Source: Irpex lacteus
Taxonomy: Eukaryota; Basidiomycota; Agaricomycetes; Polyporales; Irpicaceae
Assembly (NCBI GenBank): GCA_001986395.2
Contig: MQVO02000015.1
Location: 682,001 to 746,000 of the forward strand
Direction: 5' to 3'
DNA: 64,000 nt
Both the position numbers and the translations under genes were made by a program. Positions 50,264 through 60,838 of the stretch are shown here, piece by piece. Each line of letters begins with the position of its first letter. Position 1 is the stretch's first letter. The notes beneath the pieces were generated by a model that was given only the letters and a program-made list of their open reading frames with translations, did not search any database and was not told the DNA's origin.

Positions 50264-50757
50264 TCAAGCGAGCATGACCGCCATACTCTCTCCCCCGTTC
50301 TTGAATATATTGGTGCCTGAGACCTGCACCCCTTCCTCCAGTAGTGTCATCACATCGTATCTCTGGTGCTCATTCATCGACTCGAAGTGCAAAAGATTGG
50401 TCATTTCTTGAATCTCTGCGTGCGTCAGTGGCGTAAATGGCTTATGTGCTTTGTACGCGCAGATTACATCCTTAAAACGGTCTCGGAGGCGACGGATCCT
50501 CGCAAGTTGCTCGTCGCTGCGTTCTACTGTGATTGGCCCGGGCATGGCGAACTTGAGGAGGTAAACGTGTCTGGAGAGGTGAGTGAACTACTTCTGGTGG
50601 GTTTTCTGTCTAATATAAGCTTATATGACTCTTCTATGGCCTTAGGCCAGTAAGACACTGGCACAATAGTTGCCATGTTTGTGGCCCATTGCGAAGGCCC
50701 CGATCCGAGTGGTCTGCAGACCTTGGCCTCAGTAGTGGCCCAATCGCCTTGTACCAT
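50264..50757 (-). CDS. Small hypothetical protein, two exons
   Basis: From ATG 50757 an exon to 50592 joins through a 65-nt GT-AG intron to a second exon 50526-50264, giving 142 residues with exact phase. The protein starts MVQGDWATTEAKVCRPLGSG and has a helix-rich second half: ERSDEQLARIRRLRDRFKDV, PLTHAEIQEMTNLLHF, QRYDVMTLLEEG. The composition is protein-like and better than other frames nearby. I do not recognise a family, and no membrane segment or metal motif is seen. A second start at 50545 inside the intron would give a 93-residue product without splicing. The setting within a gene-poor block means it may be a remnant of something larger. Confidence 0.4.
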
Positions 50758-52805
50758 GGCCTGTGATATGAGAGCAGATACAACAGGTTCACAAGCCTAA
50801 CGCGATGTATGACTGAGTCATAGGATATGCGCTCTCATGCTCCCAATACCCCGCCTAGTGCCAAGCGCCGATGGCCATCGCTCGCATTTCCATAGGTTGA
50901 AGTTCGTCGTTGACGACCTCGTTTGCATGGTGGGCATTTGGGTGCAATATCGTTGTCCCACATTTGAGGTAGCTCCGGCCGCCTCTCCATCCAGGTGAGT
51001 CCCGTGTAATTCTGCAGAGTAGCTGTCGTGGTGGTTCCGCCATAGTAAGCGCCGGAAGACGACAGTGGGGACCCTGTGCTGTTTCATTCAATAATCGATA
51101 CTACCGTCAATAGACACTTGTGAAACCCATATTATGCGCATATCGTGCAATTTTTTGTGTTGAGCGATCTCTGTACGCGTCATGACACTGAAAGTCCAAG
51201 GCCACGTTATGTCGGGAGCCTCGTACCAGAACGCTGAAACAGCCGCCCTCTGCATCTTCTACCAGCGATCCTCCACAACGGACGCATTTTTGACACTCAC
51301 TCCAGCCAAGATTTTCATCCGTCGTAGTAAGTATAGGAGCGACGGAGCGGAAGGATGAACAACAGGAGCAGTGCATGTTTACCACCGTCCGCCCATTCGT
51401 GAGATCCGAATCTGAAACATGGACCCGCCGATCACCTCAGGCTATGCGCATGCAAGGATACACTTTCGCTCAACTCCCATCCTCAAGTTGTCTACTACGC
51501 ATGTACTCATCTGTTGCTTCATTCAACGTGTGGTTCTTGCATGCGATCATCACGTACATGTGAGTAGGGCGGCGCTGCACATGTACAGGCTCTTTGACGG
51601 TCAGAATCATAGAATCAGTGGATTGAGTAGAAAAAGGGACCATATTGTTCTGCACAAGTTCAACATCCAGATGAATAACTATGATTGTGGTCGCCATATA
51701 TCATAATGCGCAGCTTATGAACTGAGCTGTCGATGCTACTTACTTGACCGTATACGCAATGATATATGGATCGGCGGCATCTTAAACCGTGGTCGGGGGT
51801 ATTATCGACGTTCTTGTGACACAGCCTCCCTGGTAATTTGTGGTTCGTATGTAAGATGTGCAGAGTCGGATCTATGCGTCCCTCATCTTCCGTGTTGGGA
51901 GAAGGCAATGTGGCAATACTGGTAAGGGCAGAGGGGTAAGTATGTCCCATATTCCCCGTATGGCAGGTGCTTTCGAAGGGACGTGGAAGGATGTCAATAA
52001 GTCAATATTCCCCATGGACGCGCTCCCGTCCGGTTCCCACTCCCCTGGTGAGCACAGCCTCTGGAGGTAGACAGGCTGACAGACGAGACGCGGAGTTTGT
52101 ATTACTCCTGAGCCGGCCTGCACATTGGCACAGCTTGTTCAAGTTCCGACACATCATGCAGATGTGAACGCAGATTGCAAGGCGGACGAGTGACGAGACA
52201 TTGGAACAGTCTGCGTGAGATGGGATCTGTGGGAAGTTTATCCGGTTGGGGACAAAGAGCACTTGGACTTGGTCAGGAAGAGACGAGACGTGCCTCGAGT
52301 GACCGTGCTGGCGTTTAGTTGGTTATTCGTGAGTCTCTTTTCTTCTTACTTCTTTATGGTATTCGTTTTTGTTCTTGTGCACGAGACATACATTGGAAGC
52401 TGTGCTCAAACGTACCGGCACAGAGGCGGAAGCAAGCTTAAGCTGGAAGATGAGTTGATCGACATATCGGGGCCCTAGCAATATTGCAGATCTCAGTGTG
52501 TACTCAGGAGACGTCAAGAGGCTCAGGCCATCGAGTTCAATTCGCACTAGATCTCAAGCTAGACGTCTGCACGAACTGCACTACCCTGACCGTTGGGGAA
52601 TCGATTATCTGCTAGAGCTCCCTAAAAACTTGAGGGACGTCCTGTGAGCCAATCAATTAAAGTTTGGTATGTTAATCTGTGGTAAATACAAATACTAGAT
52701 GACAAATGGGCCGGTTTTCACAATTTGCATGACGCGTGGTACAGATGATCATCGACTCCGTCAGTTATTGTCCCGGAATACTTACAACTACAGGACACAG
52801 CAGCT

Positions 52806-53422
52806 CACGTCGAGGACAGGTACAGGCTGCTGCAAGCCAATCTGACATCGGTCAGGCAACTGATAGGTGAGATGAACTGATCACGTATATCAGAGGTAAG
52901 TAGTCCGGTGACTGAGCTCGCATACCTGAAGCAGTTCAACTTTCAAGGCACAGGCTCTACTGATTGCAGGATTGCATAGTTGGTATGCACCATGCTTTGA
53001 ATATCTTCCGGGCCGGAAGAGTGTCGAGACATGCAAGCCTGCGTGCAATATCGGAAACAATGTCGGTGCTATCGTTGCTGAAATTGCTGATCTCAGTAGT
53101 GCCGGAAATGATTACACAGCAGCAGCAAAGAAAATTGGCCAAACGCCTGGTTGCACACGAACGAGAGCTTCTGCAAGCGATGGAAGTGTTTTGGGTGGAG
53201 AAGAGGACAGTCGGAACTGGCTCGCACTGCCCAAGAAGACTTGTTGATGAGGAACTAGCGTCGAACGTTTCCATACTGGGTGATGAGGCTGATGGGATGC
53301 TTACGTCAGGGCAGAGGAACTGGGAGGAAGGGCGGTGTTTTCTCCTTTTTCTGACTTTGTGTCATGGAGGCCACGAGAGCTGGCTAGGGTCGTCTGCGCC
53401 AGTTCTCGGTGTCCTGAATTGA
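52806..53422 (+). pseudogene. Coding-like segment of unknown family, possibly decayed
   Basis: Plus-strand reading gives AHVEDRYRLLQANLTSVRQL near 52806-52870, then after a plausible intron (GTGAGA to TTGCAG, ending 52970) an open frame to 53422 with helical content: SRHASLRAISETMSVLSLLK, QQQQRKLAKRLVAHERELLQ, EGRCFLLFLTL. The long frame begins with TTG at 52964, so it needs an upstream exon. Another frame over the same bases is also open for 91 codons. I recognise no domain. It could be a helical gene fragment or chance. Confidence 0.25.
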
Positions 53423-53872
53423 TTCCGTGTCGGTCACCACATGGGTCGAAGAGAATCGGAGGCATCGGATGCGAGTCGGTTCGTTTGAACTTGTAAGGCT
53501 ACATCGCGAACTGTCAGCCGGGGCGGACGAAACAGACTTGAGTCGGAAGCGACCACGCCTTGGTGCATCGGTTTGGACTCAGTTTGGTCCAGCTGGATGG
53601 CTGCTAGATGGCTGCTAGATCGCCATGTGCTAGCATATGCTTTGCGCGACTCGTCCGATATGCGGCCGGAGAGCTGGCAGAACGGAACTGATCCAGAGCT
53701 ATGCAATACGCTATGCAATTTATTCTGACTTGAATCGCGCCCGTCGCCGCTCGCTGTGGCGTCTGCACTGCTGGGCTCGATGCCAAACTCAACGAGCACG
53801 CCACGCACGACTCACTCGACGCCGCTCGACTGGCGTGGACGCCGTGGAGGACAGCGAGGAGAGCGGGCATCC

Positions 53873-53886
53873 CTCACCGCGGTGAG
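53873..53886. promoter_or_regulatory. 14-bp perfect palindrome CTCACCGCGGTGAG
   Basis: A perfect dyad with a CCGCGG core about 360 bases upstream of the Zn2Cys6 gene at 54248. Zn2Cys6 dimers typically bind CGG/CCG half-sites in inverted or everted order, so this may be a binding site, possibly for the downstream factor itself. Position and symmetry are seen; the function is inferred. Confidence 0.35.
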
Positions 53887-54247
53887 AGGTGCAACAAGCG
53901 AGTGCCTCATATGATCTTGATCGAGGCAAGACGCTGGGCAGACGGGCGCTCCTGGATCTTTGTCGCAGGTGGTCCGTACGGCCGTTCCCCAGATTTTATA
54001 CAAGTAGTCCTGCCTCCGACCGCCATGCTCTGATTTCACTTTACCTTCTTGGCTTGCTTGCTTTCCCTTCTCTTTCCGGGCTTGGTCTCGTCGTCGCGGC
54101 TCACAGCGACCAAAGGCATCGCGCACCCCGCCACCAGCGCGTTCACCAAGCTACTCACCGCTTTCTTTCTTATTCACCCGCGCCGGCTGTTGTCGCCCGT
54201 ATTTGCGTTCGACACTTACTTTCCACTGTACCCCTACTATTTTCATA

Positions 54248-56545
54248 ATGGCTGAGAAGCGGCAAGCTGCGCCCGGCTCAAGTACCACCACTCTCCAACG
54301 AGGTCCGTTATAGCACATTAGCATGCACTCGGGCACCATACTCACATGTCCCTCATCACCATACAGGGAAAGCATGTCTTCGATGCAGAAAGAGGAAAAT
54401 GGTGCGCTTAAAGCTTATTTCCCGCCGTACTCATGCTAATCCATGTTCGTAGAAATGCGACGGAACAAAGCCTGCCTGTCAACAGTGCGTGAGGGCTAAG
54501 AAGGCGGAAGGATGCGAGTACGACGACGGCAAAGGCAAGACGAGGACACAGCTGATGCGCGAACACATACAGCAGCTGGAACTGAGAATAAAGGAGCTCG
54601 AGAGCACCGACCGTCGCAACTCCCCCTCCGTCACTCTCTTTGACCCCCATGCCCCCTCCCCATACCTCTCAGAGTCGTCAGGGTCGTCCAGTCATGACTC
54701 GCCAGGAGCTTTCAGTATATCGACCTCGGCCTCCCCAGTTCCCTTCTCACTGGGTCAGTTTGTTCCAAGGTATATGCGCGTCTCGCGTACTGACGCCTTT
54801 CCAGAAACCGATTCTCCAGCATGGGAAGAGTCGTGGGGCAGCTTCACGGTCAGTAGGTTTCACGTATAACTCCCGCATATATGCTCATGTGTTACGTGTC
54901 ACAGGAGTTCGGTGCGACAGAAGTGCCCTCAACACCCTTCACTGCCGAAGAGCCGCCCTTCGAATTAGCCAACATGCTGTGCGTATAGCATTTCCCCCCG
55001 CTTATCCCTGTGCCGTCGCTAAAACTTCTTGTAGGCTTGAGTTCTTTCTGCCACATCGTCACCAGTGTGGTTTGGAGTTACACGCCGGTCGTTTGCGGGA
55101 GTCTCTCCATCGTCCTCCCTCGGAGCAAAGACACCCTGTACTAATGAACGCGATATATCTATGGGCGTGCTACCTCTCCAGACCAGGACCCTTGGCCGCA
55201 CATGAGCAGCTTTACCTGTCGCGTGCTCTGGCCGCTATGAATGATGCTATCCCGAATCCATCCAAGGTCATCGATCTTATCCAGGCCTCATGTCTTCTCT
55301 CGCTCTACTTCCTTTCTAGTGGTCGTCTCATCGAAGGCAGCTATTATGCTAGCTCTGCCGCTGCCTTGGCTATCCAGTGGGGACTTCACCAGATAGGTTC
55401 ATCTGAGATTACGCCCTCGGGTGCAGTCACTTCCGAGTGGGATTCGTCGTTCCGGCTTGAGCCAGCGAAGGACGCTATCGAGCAAGGTGAACGGATATTG
55501 ACGTTCTGGCAAGTCTACGACCTCGACCGTTGCTGGTCAGTAGCTCTTCAACGACCAGCAATGTTACCCGACAGCAAGCACCCTAAGACCACTATCACCA
55601 CCCCTTGGCCTCAACGCATGGAGGAGTACGAAACGGTCAGTTTTGCCCGTGTTTCTAGTTGTGGTCAATGCGCCTCTGATACTTCTTTTGTCAGGGGGAG
55701 ATTGATTTGGGTAATGGATCGCCGACTATCAGCGCCTTTTTCATGCATCAGGCACAGGCTTCCCCTCAGGTCGGAGGGTTCGCCACGACGGCACTACGCG
55801 TCAAAGCGTCGGCTCTCTTCGAAGGCGCGAGCAAACTGTCTTCCAGCTGGAATCCGCGTGCGTTATCTTTATATATGCGCGTCAAAAGAGTGATTGACTT
55901 ACCCCGACTTATGCGTACAGGCATGCCATCCTCGAACAGCTTCATGGATAACTTCAGAGCATTCGAGCTCACGATTCAACGATTTGTTTCGACGTTGCTA
56001 CCGCTGCATCAACTCGCAGCGACGATGCCAGATGACAAACACACACTCTACATGATACATAGCCTAGCGTATACCGCGATGATCCGCCTTCACCAGCCAT
56101 TCATCGCCGACGATCAAATGTCTCGCGAGAAGTCAGTTCGGGCTGCCCGCTCGGTGGCCTTGGTCGCGAAGATCGTCACGGATCCCGACATCGAGTATCT
56201 TGACCCGCTCATCGGTGTACGTACCTATACAAATGTCTGACTCATCCGTGCACATCACTGATGCGCTTTTGTCGGGTTCTTGTAGCATTGTTGGGTATCT
56301 GCGGCGAGGGTCTTCGCCTTCGAGCTCGCGCAACTGCGGTCGGCTTGGCCGCCGGTCAACACCTCTGAACTGCGCACCGACTTGGGTATTCTTCTCATCG
56401 CCCTCAACAAGATCGGCGCTCGTTATCCGCTACTTGGTCAGCTCGACATCTACCCTTGTGTCCCCTTGAGCTCACTCTAACTGACGCTCTTTTGGATGCA
56501 GGGTACGAGGCGGCGAAAATGCAGAAGATCCTGGACACGGTGTAG
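54248..56545 (+). CDS. Zn2Cys6 transcription factor with fungal-specific domain
   Basis: A DNA-binding regulator. After MAEKRQAAPGSSTTTLQRGK the zinc cluster reads CLRCRKRKMKCDGTKPACQQC, finishing with C51, and is divided by two introns. A coiled-coil dimerisation helix follows: RTQLMREHIQQLELRIKELE. A Ser-rich linker leads to the fungal-specific transcription factor domain: NMLLEFFLPHRHQCGLELHA, HPVLMNAIYLWACYLSRPG, then IPNPSKVIDLIQASCLLSLY, ERILTFWQVYDLDRCWSVAL, IDLGNGSPTISAFFMHQA and later LYMIHSLAYTAMIRLHQPFI. The last exon is joined by a donor at about 56436 and ends MQKILDTV with TAG at 56543-56545. All eight or so introns have consistent phase, so the gene is intact. Its targets are unknown; a CCGCGG palindrome lies in its upstream region. 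Confidence 0.92.
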
Positions 56546-57985
56546 ACCTCGCGTCACGAACACATCACGAACATACGCTCACACGACGAACCTACCTCGC
56601 ACTTGGCTTCTCGTGGCGCCACCTTACTTTTCTTCGCGGGCGATCTATCGCAGTGCGACTTCGGCGTTTTATTCTTCTTCATCTTTGACCGGTTGCGGGA
56701 TCTCCACCGACACTCATCGTGGCAAGCTAATATCCCTCGAAGCCAGCAACCTCTTCTTTTCATCCGGAGCTGAGCCAGCGTTCGGCCACTCCCACGGACC
56801 CTTCCATCTTCTTTTCTCTCGAGCACGGACTCTCCTTTCCATTCACAGTTTCTATGATATGGACTATCCCAAGCTGGTACTGCTGGCCATTAATTGGTAC
56901 GGAAAACGGACCTTTACCTTAAATCGATTCGCTTTCGACTGTTGTTCTCTTACTGACGTTGCTTCGGATTCCGTCGTTGCTGTCTTCGTTTTCGGATTTT
57001 CTTTCATCCTTATCACCTTAATCTTGCGTCGATGGACTCTGGCATATCGCATCACGGACTTACTTCTCTATTTCTCGGACTTGTATCCCCTACATTCTTC
57101 CTTTTTTTTCTTCTCACAGTCGCCTCGTCACGTACATTGATGAAAAGGACACTCTAACGGACCCAAAGATATTCCAAAGTTGTACAGTAGCACTAGTAGA
57201 CGATTGACATCGTAACGTTATCTTTTTCATATATTATAGTACCTACGTACTACTCGTACTTTTACTCCCACACATCTACCCTTTTACGCTACCTTCCTCG
57301 ACTCTCCGAGTCAAACCTTGGGGCTTTTTGTTGCATCGCGGACTCTGGCTTGACATTCGGACTTTATCAGTAACTTTTGTGCCCACGGACTACCTAGTGT
57401 ACCAGTACGGACTTACGGCATTAATAACGACTTTCTTGCTCTCACAGATTGATCTCAATGTCTGGCGTAACGACAACGAACCTCGAAGTCCCCGCGAAGT
57501 GGGGTATCACGACAGGTGAGGTGAGGTGAGTAGGTTCAGCCAGGGTTCGTCTGTCCGAGCCCGCATATGCGCTACGAAGGACTAGTAAATATTACTCATC
57601 CCTGTTCATTCAGACAGAACGACCGACATGCTGGCCACGAATACGAGGACTGGGACTGGCGCGCTCGATTGCGTTGCTTACGAAGACGACGATGCGATCT
57701 ATTAGCATCGTACATATAAGTCATCCTTTTCTCACTGGCAGAAGCCATAGTAACCTCAACGGCCTAAATCGTGCAGGCGAACCTGACTCAGGGACCAGTT
57801 CAGCCATGATGCATGCAGATCTGAAGTTTTAGGTGCTCATCTCGCCGTCAGAATTGCCGGAATGATCAGGGCCCCCTCATCATCTGCTCCGTTACTACTT
57901 GGGTTGATCTCGGATGCACTCTACATTATTATTGCTGGGTATAGCTGCTGCTGCGCTGATGCTTTTGTCTGAAGTAGCGGTAAGC
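56546..57985. other. Intergenic interval downstream of the transcription factor
   Basis: T-rich, about 1.4 kb. A plus-strand frame of 214 codons (56496-57140) overlaps the last exon in another frame and is rich in Phe, Ser and Leu because of the T-rich 3' flank; I do not accept it as a gene. A short GGTGA tandem occurs at 57518-57530. Confidence 0.5.
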
Positions 57986-58420
57986 TCACTTTGCTGTGTA
58001 AGATTCAAGTTGTGTATGTAACGAGCTCAAGGGAGTCTCTAGTAAGTCCGCATTGACTTCTTTCAAGCTGTGATACAGCGGCCACCAGATCTTGTATAGG
58101 ACCCCCAATATGAACGGCGCGAGGAGCGGGTCGGTGATTCTACCTCGTGGAAATATCGCGATACGGGAAGGCACCGTCCCGCTACGGTCGCCCGATTCTG
58201 TTCAGACATAGAAAGAGTGAAAAAAAGAAACATGTGAATCGTTGAGCGGCATCTATGAAGTACAACGGTGCCGCATTTGCAAACGAACTTAATTGTGCGA
58301 AGCAGAAGGAAGCAGCCTTGGATCCCAGTCCTTACGAGTTCCATACTTTCCCGTGCTCTGCGGCGTCCGTAAGTATCCGCAGCCATGCGTATCTTCAGCA
58401 AGAACTAAATGGCCCTGATG
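57986..58420 (-). CDS. Unrecognised coding-like exon pair, possible small membrane protein
   Basis: Minus strand. The last exon (about 58203 to the TGA at 57988-57986) reads IAIFPRGRITDPLLAPFILG and LYKIWWPLYHSLKEVNADLL with one likely membrane helix. An AACAG acceptor just before it can be joined to an upstream exon (about 58407-58343, with LVLAEDTHGCGYLRT) through a GTAAGG donor, in matching phase. No start codon or family found, so this is an incomplete model and may be a relic. Confidence 0.3.
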
Positions 58421-59067
58421 ATCCGCCCGTGTGCTCGAGCAAACGTCGGAGGCGGGAACAATGGAAAATATTTCAACCCTGTTCGTCCAGCATGGACGTC
58501 AGTGTGCTGGGAAACACAGTAGAACACAGCCTTATTGCGGCAGATAGTGGTGCATGTACTTACAAGCAATCGGGAGAACGTCAATTTATGCAAAAGTGAT
58601 AGAGTATTTTCATTTATGAACACCATGCAGTCCGTGACCGTCGCGTGTAAGACAAATTCGCGATTTTGCGCAAGCTGAAAACCACCGTTGTGTGAGACAG
58701 TCGCAACAATCTGGTGTAGTAGTAGACGGAGTCCGTGGTTCCCGAGGTGAGCGCAAAGAGGATCTAGGGTTCTATGTGTTTTTCTAGAACTAATGGACAG
58801 AGCCTGGGGTGGCGTGAACCAATTCATACACAAAACGGTCAGGAGTGAGCGTCACTCGTAGAGATACAATTGGCGAGGGGATTAAAGAACGCCTATGTAC
58901 AACGCTTAACTGCTGTGTTGCGTAGTGCTATTAGTAGTCTGAACAAGAGGGGCCTCGGCGTATATGTGTGAAATAAATGTTACAACTGTTTTGCTCCCTG
59001 AGAGCACGTCGAGGGGCTTGACGGAAGCACCAACTGGTGGTCGCTGTGCTTGAGCTGATCCTTGATG
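58421..59067. other. Intergenic interval
   Basis: Contains a 142-codon minus-strand frame (58405-58833) of mixed composition that I take as chance. It is otherwise without features I can support; the 3' flank of the OB-fold gene is at its right end. Confidence 0.45.
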
Positions 59068-60356
59068 TCAACCGTGGGGCAGTCCCGCCATTTCTTCGAA
59101 CCACCTTACAAGACCAGCAACCTTTCGAACTGTGGCATCGCTAGACCCAAGTCGTAGGTCTGGCCGGAAATGCTCGTCATTTATGCCGGCTGCACGATCC
59201 GTTAAGCGAGGCATGGTGCGGTAGCATATGAGCATGGAAGACTTCAAAGCAGGCGAGGCCGTTAAGGAGACGCTAGATGAGTGAGATAAGGTGGCCGCGT
59301 CTGCGGAAGCTAGTACGTCTATGGCGGGGTTTAGCGATTTCTGGTAGTATCGATCGACAGATAGACTGTAGTAGTAACGCACCTTGTAGATAGACCACAT
59401 CCCCTCTTCGGAGCGATGTCTCATCAGGGTAAGATCCACCCCATCTTTCTGCGACTTCTCTCCATGCCGTTAGCCTACAAACTTGTCCTTCTTCGTCGCC
59501 GATAACAATCTTCAGCAAAGACACTTCCTTCCCCGCATCTGGACCTTTTTTTATGCGGATGGTATCGGGTCCTTCGGCCTCTAATACGGCAGCAAGTAGA
59601 TTCACCTTGTGCTTCAAGCTTCGAGATGGGTCACCGTGGTTGACCGCTGCACGTGTATACTTCAGCTGACTGATTAGCGTGGCCAGGGATGTCACCGAGT
59701 GGAGGCTGAAGTGGAAATGAGGAAACCGAGCGACGGACGCGTCGGAAGAGTCGTTGTAGGAGTAGGAGTAAGAGTTCGTGTCTTGACTCTCCTGCGTCTC
59801 CTTCTTGTGCCTGCTTCGCTGGATGAACCGGGAGAAACTGGCCGTCGGACGCAGAAAGGTGACGTCCGGCCGATCAACCAGGCGACTGTCACCGTCGTCC
59901 CCGGGAGGTAGAGTAGGCGGCCAGGTAATCAAAGTTGTTTGTTCTATTTCGGAGAGTAAGAGTTATTACCGAGGCAAGCGAGGGATGAGCCACATATATA
60001 ATAGTACCTCGGGTGTCGTGCATGCGAGACTCGTCCAACACTGCAACATTTTCGTCTTCTGGGTCTTCTATATCGCCAAAAATTATATTTTCGTACAGCC
60101 TTGAAATTCTCCGGCTAGCTTCTTCCAACGTCGCGGGTGGCAGCTTATAGTACGCATCCGTGACAGATGCCGCCGGTATCGCAAATTCGCGGGCGGCTGG
60201 GGAGTCGTCCTCCACCACTGTGTGCCATCTATGTGAGGCAGAAAGCTCAGGATATGTGACTCGCGTTATATCCGGCGTCGGTGCACCGACAAACACCAGG
60301 TGACGAGGCATGCTCTGCAGAACGTGGCCAGACGCACTGGCGGTCCAACAAAGCAT
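59068..60356 (-). CDS. OB-fold protein resembling Shieldin complex subunit 2 (tentative)
   Basis: Exon 1 starts at ATG 60356 (or the in-frame ATG 60311, PRHLVFVGAPTPD) and ends at about 60016. Exon 2 joins at 59952 in phase (REQTTLITWPPTLPPGDDGD) and runs to about 59378. An intron with acceptor CCGCAG near 59300 leads to the last exon. The conserved core is LKHKVNLLAAVLEAEGPDTI, RIKKGPDAGKEVSLLKIVIG, DEEGQVCRLTAWREVAERWG, RRGDVVYLQ, an OB-fold-like strand pattern, followed by SPALKSSMLICYRTMP, HFRPDLRLGSSDATVRKV and WFEEMAG. I recall fungal proteins with this core being linked to the first OB fold of Shieldin subunit 2, a factor that limits DNA end resection in vertebrates. OB folds bind single-stranded DNA or partners. 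The gene model is firm; the functional call is uncertain. TGA at 59070-59068. Confidence 0.6.
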
Positions 60357-60838
60357 AAATTTGAAATGCCCAAATAGGACTCGACGGGGCTGAGGCGCAT
60401 CAGCGCTCGTTACTAACGTGACGCTGTACCGTGGGAGCGTGACTACTTTCTTATGTCACACTGCGATCATCTGCTTCCGGCCACCCGGTTGTGACGACTT
60501 GTACTTGAACTTGCTTCAACGCGGACTACGGCGTGCTTGGTGTCGTGTATCCCCATCTCCTCGAATAACTCACTCCTTTTAGACGGCATTTTGGCTGAAG
60601 AATCGTTTATCTTGCTAAGTGGAGGGTGCGTGGGGATCTAGTTGAGGTGACATCGGTTCCATAAGTCTTAGGACATAGAGCATTGTCGCAGATGCTTTGA
60701 AGTTTATCGTTCGGTTCACGTCCTACAGACTTTCATTCCTTTTACCCAACGCCGAAGCTGCTATGGACTAGCTTCAAATGGTCTAACATCTCTGATTCTC
60801 CTAATCCAGACGTAACCACAACTATTCACCGTACGCAT
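60357..60838. promoter_or_regulatory. Divergent promoter region
   Basis: About 480 bases between two head-to-head starts, the OB-fold gene on the left and the transporter on the right. It contains no supported gene. Any shared regulation is only inferred from the arrangement. Confidence 0.45.

Larger units (their letters stand above)
48299..54247. other. Gene-poor block with coding-like remnants
   Basis: Nearly 6 kb with no secure gene apart from the small models listed separately. Short stretches look as if they once coded but are cut by stops and shifts: plus strand 49412-49516 (LDAMPQLCPSADMLHPLNIV), then in another frame 49507-49599 (TSWLDGILHKHAQLKEQAAK), and 52561-52650 (RLHELHYPDRWGIDYLLEL). 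None match a family I know. No LTRs, target-site duplications or transposase motifs seen. The final 600 bases are the promoter side of the downstream transcription factor. A short tandem of ATGGCTGCTAG occurs near 53597-53620. Confidence 0.45.

Noticed and set aside
56496..57140. 214-codon plus-strand frame
   Set aside because: Overlaps the last exon of the Zn2Cys6 gene in another frame, then follows a T-rich 3' flank that produces Phe/Leu/Ser runs.
57518..57535. GGTGA tandem repeat
   Set aside because: Only three units; too short to mean more than chance or slippage.
58405..58833. 142-codon minus-strand frame
   Set aside because: Mixed composition, no motif, and no plausible splice to a start or to neighbouring exons.
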